A DNA stretch of 64,000 nucleotides from Shewanella sp. Isolate11 (GTDB lineage: Bacteria; Pseudomonadota; Gammaproteobacteria; Enterobacterales; Shewanellaceae). The notes under the pieces were generated by a model. That model was not told the origin of the DNA. It saw only the letters and a list, made by a program, of their open reading frames with translations, and searched no databases. The stretch covers positions 915,397 through 979,396 of the forward strand of contig NZ_JAKEVF010000001.1 of NCBI RefSeq assembly GCF_022398315.1, read 5' to 3'. Numbering within the stretch: the first letter of the stretch is position 1; each line of letters starts with the position of its first letter. The translations under genes and the position numbers were made by a program. Positions 59,001 to 64,000 of the stretch are shown here, piece by piece.

Positions 59001-59151
59001 TTGTTTTACCAGGCTCAATCATTAATGTGGCATTAGAGAGAGCGGTTATCTTTGGAGTATTATCAGTAAGTTGAGAATTAGCGTACAGCGGAAAGCTAGC
59101 GAGCATGAGCGTTGAGATGCCACACGCCGCCGGGATTGTATATTTATGCAT
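56092..59151 (-). CDS. Large two-domain secreted amidohydrolase
   Basis: 1019 aa. Signal peptide (residues 1-25, ending PLYANS). The N-terminal amidohydrolase-like half (about 30-435) lacks the HxH motif, with PGFIDPYADY in its place. The C-terminal half (about 570-960) has IIDEHSHIALNGG with His residues, MVHIHSYVQSE, ITFTHILEGYKVADE and SINSDDFEMQRRLNQ with an Asp, closer to a working imidazolonepropionase/dihydroorotase-type metal site. KQADIVLWDHSPLSIYAKVDSTWIEG is typical of the fold. A periplasmic hydrolase of unknown substrate (peptide or ring amide). It forms an operon with the smaller paralogue. Confidence 0.87.
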   Translation of the reverse strand: MHKYTIPAACGISTLMLASFPLYANSQLTDNTPKITALSNATLMIEPGKTISNATLLIENSKIKSIITKGKIPEDAYIIDMSNKVIYPGFIDPYADYAIDFKYDQQKVTPPVYEIKRIGGNAENGAIHAEKEWFNYIYPDKTSAKKWLDNGFTSVQTGLLDGIFRGRATTVSLAPLKANDVIYRSKSSHLLAFDKGSSLQDYPGSLMGSMALIRQTLSDAKWYKDNYSKSANTSSIDKVEFNIALDRLGNIDKENSLFATQDLNSQLRAARLLSEYGLKGSLLGNGHEYARIDEVKATGYSIILPLNFPAAPDVKNDTNERNISLAQLRHWERAPYNPKALQDAKIPFALTLNGIKGDAFWPRLKQAIDAGLSKEAALAALTTEAAELAGIGEFSGRLKPGYMADLVVADGDLFEKGKIESVWLQGKESQLIPRDTKWLAQSYQLALGELSLDLAIEQGDKLSGSLSSGEQEIPLNAIEYANQRLLFNADLTEAGYPGINRFTLWFDEQGIHGRMLDKNNRQHPLAGVVIDSAAESDSDKPQQSKVLVSQLTTPNVAYGLAQQPESEKLHIKNATIWTSSEQGIIEHGDLLINRGRIEKVGQNLSTPSGYQVIDATGKHVTAGIIDEHSHIALNGGINEATDAITSEVRIGDVLNPDDIAIYRAIAGGVTTAQILHGSANPIGGQAQVIQMRWGESAEGIKFKQALGSIKFALGENVKQSNWGDNFNRRFPQSRMGVKSLFEEGFNEAIAYDKALADYDDLRSSEQRRQIAPKPNLRLQAISEVLKGKRMVHIHSYVQSEILMFLRLAQAYNIKPITFTHILEGYKVADEMAAQGAYGSTFSDWWAYKFEVYDAIPMNTCLMHNKGVLTSINSDDFEMQRRLNQEAGKSVMYCDMSPADAWNMLTINPAKQLGIDKVVGSIEEDKQADIVLWDHSPLSIYAKVDSTWIEGRRYFDRVRNNKTQQAIASERAALIQAVLTSDKPSVPGELPIENNEPQWHCDTHYDVWRQHASTALREAH

Positions 59152-59314
59152 AGGTATTTTTATTATGTCGGGCCCGGTGATTGTAAGAGATTATCTTAAT
59201 TTGCGAACAATGATCAAGTGAGCTTTTAAGCTCAGATAGCAAGGGGAAACATGGTTAATTCAACTGTACTGGGCTGTAGCGATAATCAGCCATTTAGTGG
59301 TAACAATTTCTAAC

Positions 59315-59342
59315 AAAAAAGCCAACTTATTGAAGTTGGCTT
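59315..59342 (-). terminator. Terminator after the H-NS-like gene
   Basis: AGCCAACTT-ATTG-AAGTTGGCT with six A on the left (T-run on the minus strand), 42 bases past the stop. Confidence 0.85.
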
Positions 59343-59383
59343 CTATTTAAAAAGTCGCAATGATATATCAGCTACTTTTTAGC

Positions 59384-59776
59384 TTAGATTAAAAACTCTT
59401 CTAAACTACGGCCTTTATCTAATTCGGTTTTAAATACCGTAGGTGTTCTGCCTTGACCAGTCCAAGTGATGGTTTCACCATCAACTTCAATTTTATATTT
59501 TGGTGGACGTGGAGCGCGTTTCTTTTGTGCTGGTTTTGCCGCTACAGCACCGAGATCATCAATTGATAAACCAACGGCTTCCATTTGTTGACGGATCTCT
59601 TCGATTTTAGCATTACGCTCAGCCATAGCCGCTTGTTCTTCTTCGGCTTGTTCTGCTTTTTCAGTAATGATTTTTTCGAGCTTACTTGCTACATCTTTTA
59701 AATCTTCAACTGAAAGTTCTTTGACCGCAGCTTTAAAACGACGACCATGGGTTAAAATATCTAGAAACTCGCTCAT
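59384..59776 (-). CDS. hns: H-NS family nucleoid-associated protein
   Basis: 130 aa from ATG 59776 (MSEFLDILTHGRRFKAAV). N-terminal oligomerisation coiled coil (VEDLKDVASKLEKIITEKAEQ, residues about 22-75), a basic linker (KPAQKKRAPRPPKY) and the C-terminal AT-rich-DNA binding domain ITWTGQGRTPTVFKTEL with the AT-hook-like QGR loop. Silences AT-rich and foreign DNA. An ATG at 59806 in the same frame has no counterpart in H-NS proteins. Confidence 0.95.
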   Translation of the reverse strand: MSEFLDILTHGRRFKAAVKELSVEDLKDVASKLEKIITEKAEQAEEEQAAMAERNAKIEEIRQQMEAVGLSIDDLGAVAAKPAQKKRAPRPPKYKIEVDGETITWTGQGRTPTVFKTELDKGRSLEEFLI

Positions 59777-59954
59777 GTTAATTATTTCCCACTCGAAAAT
59801 ATACAAAGTAAATTTAAATACGGGCTTAATAATAGAAACTAATAACTATTTAATCAAACCTATAAATCATTATTTATCAATATTATTTAAAACTGTTAAT
59901 TCGGTTAGCATTCTTTTCATCAATATAAGCTTGCAAGCAAAGGTTAAACCGATA

Positions 59955-59968
59955 TTGATAGATATCAA
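59955..59968. promoter_or_regulatory. FNR/EtrA box upstream of etfBA
   Basis: TTGAT-AGAT-ATCAA matches the FNR/EtrA consensus exactly. Its centre is about 60 bp before the predicted etfB start (near 60022), the classic distance for activation, but it also lies between divergent genes and could act on hns. Confidence 0.7.
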
Positions 59969-59985
59969 TTAAGTCGATAGTTCTT

Positions 59986-60003
59986 GTTGACGTTAACGTC
60001 AAC
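59986..60003. promoter_or_regulatory. Perfect 18-bp palindrome at the etfBA promoter (LiuR-like operator)
   Basis: GTTGACGTTAACGTCAAC is a perfect palindrome covering the -35 (TTGACG, 59987-59992) of a promoter whose -10 would be TAAAGT (60010-60015, 17-bp spacer). As I remember it, the site resembles that of LiuR, the MerR-type regulator of branched-chain amino acid breakdown, whose acyl-CoA dehydrogenases pass electrons to ETF. The protein that binds here is inferred. Confidence 0.7.
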
Positions 60004-60083
60004 AGCACGTAAAGTGGCATGAGTTTGTGATAGCCCTGCTATGCACTATTTTTCCAGATTTAAAGACGTAAGAAGGAAGCATT

Positions 60084-60833
60084 ATGAAAGTATTGGTGCC
60101 AGTTAAACGCGTCGTCGATGCCAATGTGAAAGTCAGGGTGAACGCTGACAATACCCATGTCGATACCGCAAACCTAAAGATGGCTATTAACCCATTTTGT
60201 GAGATTGCCGTAGAAGAAGCGGTTCGTTTGAAAGAAGCCGGTATTGTCACTGAGATAGTGGTCGCGACTATCGGTCCTAAGGCCGCTCAAGAACAGTTAC
60301 GTACTGCGATGGCACTGGGTGCCGATCGTGGTATTCATGTCGAAACCGATGAAGAGCTTGCGCCGCTATCTATTGCCAAACTTCTTAATGCGATTCAAGG
60401 CCAAGAACAGGCAGAGCTTATCATCTTAGGCAAGCAGTCTATCGATGGTGACAACAACCAGACTGGGCAGATGCTAGCTGCGCTGGCTGGTGTGCCGCAA
60501 GCGACCTTTGCTTCTGAAGTCAAAGTGGAAGGTAATACGGTACTAGTGACTCGTGAAATTGATGGTGGATTGCAGACACTTAAATTACCTCTGCCAGCCA
60601 TTATTACCACAGACCTACGTTTGAACGAACCGCGTTACGCTAAACTCCCCAATATTATGAAGGCCAAACGTAAGCCACTAGATACCATCACTATCGACAG
60701 TTTAGGTGTGAGCATCAAGCAACATCATAAACTGCTTAAAGTGGCGACGCCGAAACAGCGCGAAGCTGGTGTGATGGTGGCTTCTGTTGAGGAGTTGGTT
60801 GAAAAGCTAAAAAATGAAGCGAAGGTGATCTAA
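60084..60833 (+). CDS. etfB: Electron transfer flavoprotein beta subunit
   Basis: With EtfA, carries electrons from acyl-CoA dehydrogenases to ETF:quinone oxidoreductase. 249 aa. [51 protein letters not shown] and [25 protein letters not shown] (AMP-binding region) are diagnostic. AAGGAAG sits about eight bases before the ATG. TAATG overlap with etfA. Confidence 0.98.
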   Translation: MKVLVPVKRVVDANVKVRVNADNTHVDTANLKMAINPFCEIAVEEAVRLKEAGIVTEIVVATIGPKAAQEQLRTAMALGADRGIHVETDEELAPLSIAKLLNAIQGQEQAELIILGKQSIDGDNNQTGQMLAALAGVPQATFASEVKVEGNTVLVTREIDGGLQTLKLPLPAIITTDLRLNEPRYAKLPNIMKAKRKPLDTITIDSLGVSIKQHHKLLKVATPKQREAGVMVASVEELVEKLKNEAKVI

Positions 60834-61756
60834 TGGCTATTCTCGTTATTGCAGAACATGATAATGCAAATCTAAAACTCGATACCGCAAAAGTGGTTGC
60901 TTGTGGTCAAGCTATTGGCGCTGAAGTTGATTTATTAGTGGCCGGTCATGATTGTGCAGCCGTTGTCGAAGCAGCGAGTAAACTTTCTGGTGTTAGAAAA
61001 GTACTGGTTGCCGATAAACCTGTTTATGCCAATGGCGTTGCCGACAGCGGTGCTCAGTTAGTGCTTTCGATTGCTGGTGCTTATCAGCATATTTTGGCAG
61101 CAGCATCGAGCCAGGGTAAAGATTTACTGCCTAGAGTCGCGGCGTTACTGGACGTTGCTCAGCTATCTGAAGTGGTTGAAGTGGTCAGCGAAGACACTTT
61201 TGTTCGTCCTATTTATGCTGGTAGTGCATTGGCGACAGTGCAAAGCTTAGATGATGTAAAAGTGATGACAGTGCGCGTGAGTGCTTTCGATGCGGTCGCT
61301 AACGATGGCGCTGCTGAAGTTGAGCAGCTCGATGGTGAGTTTAATAGTCAAGTCGAGTTTATCTCGCAAACCTTGACTGAGTCTGAGCGTCCCGATTTGG
61401 GTGCCGCTTCAGTGGTGGTATCAGGTGGTCGCGCGTTAGGCAGTAGTGAGAACTTTGCTATTCTTGAGCAGTTGGCGGATAAACTGGGCGGCGCAGTCGG
61501 TGCTTCTCGTGCGGCAGTCGATGCGGGCTATGTACCTAACGATCTTCAAGTTGGACAAACCGGTAAGATTGTCGCGCCTGATCTGTATATTGCCGTGGGG
61601 ATCTCTGGTGCTATTCAGCACTTGGCTGGTATGAAAGATTCAAAAGTGATCGTGGCGATTAACAAAGATCCTGAAGCGCCTATATTCCAGGTTGCCGATT
61701 ATGGTTTAGAAGCCGATCTGTTTGAAGCTATCCCTAAGCTGATTGAACAGCTGTAA
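60833..61756 (+). CDS. etfA: Electron transfer flavoprotein alpha subunit
   Basis: FAD-binding subunit of ETF. 307 aa. The C-terminal FAD domain begins [73 protein letters not shown] and continues with [30 protein letters not shown], standard for the family. Coupled to etfB, followed by a strong terminator. Confidence 0.98.
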   Translation: MAILVIAEHDNANLKLDTAKVVACGQAIGAEVDLLVAGHDCAAVVEAASKLSGVRKVLVADKPVYANGVADSGAQLVLSIAGAYQHILAAASSQGKDLLPRVAALLDVAQLSEVVEVVSEDTFVRPIYAGSALATVQSLDDVKVMTVRVSAFDAVANDGAAEVEQLDGEFNSQVEFISQTLTESERPDLGAASVVVSGGRALGSSENFAILEQLADKLGGAVGASRAAVDAGYVPNDLQVGQTGKIVAPDLYIAVGISGAIQHLAGMKDSKVIVAINKDPEAPIFQVADYGLEADLFEAIPKLIEQL

Positions 61757-61812
61757 TTGTTAGTTTAGATGTAACCAGACGGTAAACCGCTTGGTGTATA
61801 TTTAAAATATAA

Positions 61813-61828
61813 TGTGATATAAATCACG
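61813..61828. promoter_or_regulatory. CRP-like site between etfA and its terminator
   Basis: TGTGA-TATAAA-TCACG is one base from the CRP consensus TGTGAN6TCACA, and its core TGATATAAATCA also half-fits FNR. It lies 57 bases past etfA, before the terminator, and about 380 bases from the next start codon, so its target is unclear. Confidence 0.5.
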
Positions 61829-61830
61829 AT

Positions 61831-61874
61831 AGGCGGCTTTGAAGTAGCATCTTCAAAGCCGCCTGTGTTTTTAT
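61831..61874 (+). terminator. Intrinsic terminator after etfA
   Basis: A perfect 14-bp stem AGGCGGCTTTGAAG/CTTCAAAGCCGCCT with a 6-base loop, then GTGTTTTTAT. Confidence 0.92.
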
Positions 61875-61910
61875 GTGCGGTCACGTTAACCGATCATGCT
61901 TTTGGTTGAC

Positions 61911-62132
61911 GTCCTGATACGTAGAGGTGCGTTAAATATCAGTACTATTCATTAGGGTGATGCCGTATTTAGTGAATAGGAAAGGATTTCACGCCGAAGT
62001 GATGAGTGTATCAAAGCTCATTGCTGGGACTGTTATCGAATAGATACAGTACTGCCATAGTGCTTTTTATCGGCAACGATAAAAAGAAAATATACTGATT
62101 TTGGTATCACTATGGAGCGCTACTGATAGGAC
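61911..62132 (+). promoter_or_regulatory. Lysine riboswitch (L-box)
   Basis: The conserved lysine-aptamer core is all present in order: AGAGGTGCG (61923-61931), the kink-turn side AGGAAAGGATTTCACGCCGAAG (61978-61999), GCTGGG (62023-62028) and the closing TATCACTATGGAGCGCTAC (62105-62123). GTCCTGAT...ATAGGAC pairs the two ends as P1. The downstream TCAGTTGCTCTCC (62153-62165) can pair with GGAGCGCTACTGA of the P1 side, giving an alternative fold. No T-run follows, so control is probably at translation of the NhaC-type gene. The upstream region 61875-61910 is unassigned. Confidence 0.93.
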
Positions 62133-62194
62133 AGGTGTCAAATCCAACCTCTTCAGTTGCTCTCCATTCGTAATTTAACGAAGACAATTAAACA

Positions 62195-63757
62195 ATGACA
62201 ACTTTAAGTTATGCCGATTCGGCACTCTCTTTGCTGCCGCCATTATTGGCTATTTTACTGGCTATTTTTACCCGCCGTGTCTTATTGTCACTGGGACTTG
62301 GGATTTTATTAGGGGCCATATTTATTACCGATTACTCCTTGCTTGGAACGGGTCAATATCTCGGTCAGCAAGTGGTCGGTTTAGTTTGGGATGATGGCGC
62401 ATTAAATAGCTGGAACGTTTACCTACTCGGTTTCCTTATTGTGCTGGGGATGATCACCGCATTAATTACCGTCAGTGGTGCGGCTAAAGCCTTTGCCGAT
62501 TGGGCACGCCAGCATATACGGAATAAACGTGATGCTAAGCTGCTGACCATGTTCCTTGGCTGTGTGGTGTTTATTGACGATTATTTCAATAGCTTGGTCG
62601 TGGGTAGTGTCGCTCGTCCGCTGACCGACAGATATTATGTATCGCGCAGTAAATTGGCCTATCTGCTGGACTCTACTGCCGCGCCTATCTGTGTTATCTC
62701 TCCCGTATCGAGCTGGGGCGCTTATATTATCGCCTTGATAGGTGGCATCTTAACGGCCCACGGCTTTACTGATTCAGGACATCTGAGTGTATTTGTACAG
62801 ATGATCCCAATGAACTTTTACGCCATCTTCGCGTTGTTATTACTGCTTTGCGTAGCCTTTATGGGTTTAGATGTTGGTCCTATGCGTCAACATGAGATGA
62901 ATGCGCAAAAAGGTAACCTCTATGATGAATCTAAAGGTTTACCTCCTGGTGCCAGTCATGAGCTGCCTGAAGCCGATTCAGGCAAGATTTTAGGTTTGTT
63001 TTTGCCTATCAGCGTTTTAGTATTGGCGACCGTTTATTTTCTGATAAACAGCGGCGCTGAATCGCTAGCAGCCGAAGGCTTGCCATTTAGTGTTATTGGC
63101 GCCTTTGAAAAAACCGATGTGGCATTATCATTGTTTTACGGCTCACTTGTGGGTTTAGCCACGACATTAGTGTTGGTGCTCAGCCAAGGTTTAGACAAGG
63201 CAATGATCTTTAAAGGTCTGATTGTCGGCGCCAAGTCTATGTTACCTGCCATCTATATCTTGTTATTTGCTTGGACCATTGCGGGTGTCATTGGCCAAAT
63301 GGAAACCGGTAAATATATGGCTAACCTCGCCACGGGTAGCATTCCATTTGCTTTACTGCCTGCTGTGTTATTTGTACTGGCGGGGATCACCGCGTTTTCT
63401 ACCGGAACCAGTTGGGGCACATTCGGTATTATGCTGCCAATTGCTGCCGATATGGCCATGGGATCACATAGCAACATGATGCTGCCTATGCTTGCTGCCG
63501 TGCTTGCTGGTGCGGTATTTGGTGACCATTGTTCGCCAATTTCGGATACGACAATTTTGTCATCCACCGGCGCGAATTGTCATCATATTGACCATGTATT
63601 GACTCAGCTGCCTTATGCGTTAATCGTGGCCTTTATCAGCTTGGTGGGTTACATAGTGCTTGGCTTTACTGAGTCGGTGACAGCGGGTTTGATCACTTGT
63701 GGTGTGATGTTTGTGTTGAGCATATTTATACTCAGATATAAGGCTAATCAGCCGTAA
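62195..63757 (+). CDS. NhaC-family transporter, predicted lysine transporter (LysW type)
   Basis: 520 aa with about 12 membrane segments. The NhaC-type block is FSTGTSWGTFGIMLPIAADM (about 395-414), followed by GAVFGDHCSPISDTTILSSTGANC. Early VFIDDYFNSLVVGSVARPLTDRY is also typical. Nearby Na/H antiporters share the fold, but the lysine riboswitch just upstream points to amino acid transport; comparative genomics has proposed such NhaC members (lysW) as lysine carriers in gammaproteobacteria. Direct evidence for lysine is absent here. It is a single gene ending in a strong terminator. Confidence 0.9.
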   Translation: MTTLSYADSALSLLPPLLAILLAIFTRRVLLSLGLGILLGAIFITDYSLLGTGQYLGQQVVGLVWDDGALNSWNVYLLGFLIVLGMITALITVSGAAKAFADWARQHIRNKRDAKLLTMFLGCVVFIDDYFNSLVVGSVARPLTDRYYVSRSKLAYLLDSTAAPICVISPVSSWGAYIIALIGGILTAHGFTDSGHLSVFVQMIPMNFYAIFALLLLLCVAFMGLDVGPMRQHEMNAQKGNLYDESKGLPPGASHELPEADSGKILGLFLPISVLVLATVYFLINSGAESLAAEGLPFSVIGAFEKTDVALSLFYGSLVGLATTLVLVLSQGLDKAMIFKGLIVGAKSMLPAIYILLFAWTIAGVIGQMETGKYMANLATGSIPFALLPAVLFVLAGITAFSTGTSWGTFGIMLPIAADMAMGSHSNMMLPMLAAVLAGAVFGDHCSPISDTTILSSTGANCHHIDHVLTQLPYALIVAFISLVGYIVLGFTESVTAGLITCGVMFVLSIFILRYKANQP

Positions 63758-63776
63758 CGATTATTGTATTTGAGAT

Positions 63777-63816
63777 AAAAAAATGCCGCTAAGCTTTAAA
63801 ACTTAGCGGCATTTTT
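63777..63816. terminator. Bidirectional terminator between the NhaC-type gene and dcp
   Basis: AAATGCCGCTAAG-CTTTAAAA-CTTAGCGGCATTT, a perfect 13-bp stem with A-run and T-run flanks, serving both convergent genes. Confidence 0.93.
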
Positions 63817-63835
63817 AATGGCTATTTTAAGCGGA

Positions 63836-64000
63836 TTACTTTAATCCACGACGCTCAAGCAGTGCATCGGTAGTGGGTTCCTGACCACGGAAGTTTTTGT
63901 AGGCTTCCATTGGTGGTACGCTGTTACCCACTTCACGTATGGTTTTACGGAACTTCATACCAATTTCACGGTTTAGTCCACCTTGAGTCTGCACATAGGC
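63836..64000 (-). CDS. dcp: M3 family peptidyl-dipeptidase, 3' end only
   Basis: The last 54 residues of a protein that begins beyond the right edge. The sequence AYVQTQGGLNREIGMKF, then GNSVPPMEAYKNFRG and QEPTTDALLERRGL, is the conserved C-terminus of M3 zinc peptidases of the Dcp type (removing C-terminal dipeptides). The zinc site HExxH lies outside the window, so oligopeptidase A is not fully excluded, but EAYKNFRGQEP favours Dcp. Confidence 0.85.
   Translation of the reverse strand, partial: AYVQTQGGLNREIGMKFRKTIREVGNSVPPMEAYKNFRGQEPTTDALLERRGLK

Noticed and set aside
59667..59972. 101-residue plus-strand frame crossing the hns start and the etfB control region
   Set aside because: Overlaps the start of hns and the FNR box, with low-complexity Ile/Asn-rich end and no ribosome site.

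Overview
The window comes from the chromosome of a gammaproteobacterium, almost certainly a Shewanella that makes polyunsaturated fatty acids. The evidence is a pfa (EPA-type PUFA synthase) locus at the left edge, Alteromonadales-type DUF families (DUF3192, DUF3301, DUF3549, DUF3718, DUF2789), a lysine-riboswitch NhaC-type transporter, and gene orders shared with enterics (map-glnD-dapD divergent from rpsB-tsf, and the envelope/lipid A operon).

Region 1 (1-6.9 kb) is the PUFA locus. pfaA runs leftward off the edge, preceded by pfaR with a 1-nt overlap. On the other strand a RidA-like gene is coupled to pfaE, the phosphopantetheinyl transferase that would activate the PfaA acyl carrier domains. 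PfaR reads as an IS481-family transposase that has kept its DNA-binding half and lost its catalytic residues. pfaE carries an in-frame 6-bp repeat.

Region 2 (6.9-19.3 kb) holds queF/syd, small conserved genes, and the yqcC-truC-yqcA group followed by a PTS IICB gene and purU. Between 11.6 and 12.83 kb there is no protein gene. I read two tandem CsrB/CsrC-type regulatory RNAs there, each with an upstream UvrY/GacA palindrome, a GGA-rich body and an intrinsic terminator.

Region 3 (19.5-24.2 kb, minus) is map-glnD-dapD. A 159-bp miniature inverted-repeat element with a perfect 8-bp target duplication sits 41 bp upstream of glnD.

Region 4 (24.2-44.3 kb, plus) is the housekeeping block rpsB-tsf-pyrH-frr-uppS-cdsA-ispC-rseP-bamA-skp-lpxD-fabZ-lpxA-lpxB-rnhB-dnaE-tilS: translation, isoprenoid and phospholipid synthesis, outer-membrane protein assembly, lipid A synthesis and replication. 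It includes the ribosomal protein S2 mRNA leader.

Region 5 (44.3-59.8 kb) is mixed: a diguanylate cyclase, a CPA2 cation/proton antiporter, a patatin-like lipase, a small unknown lipoprotein, proS, an M28 peptidase, an acetyltransferase, trmO, rcsF, two coupled periplasmic amidohydrolase-like proteins and an H-NS family protein.

Region 6 (59.8-64 kb) has etfBA behind a likely regulated promoter (an FNR/EtrA box and a LiuR-like palindrome), then a lysine riboswitch controlling an NhaC-family transporter, and the 3' end of an M3 peptidyl-dipeptidase at the right edge.

I saw no rRNA, tRNA, CRISPR array, prophage or intact insertion sequence. All family assignments are from reading the translations; no database search was run.
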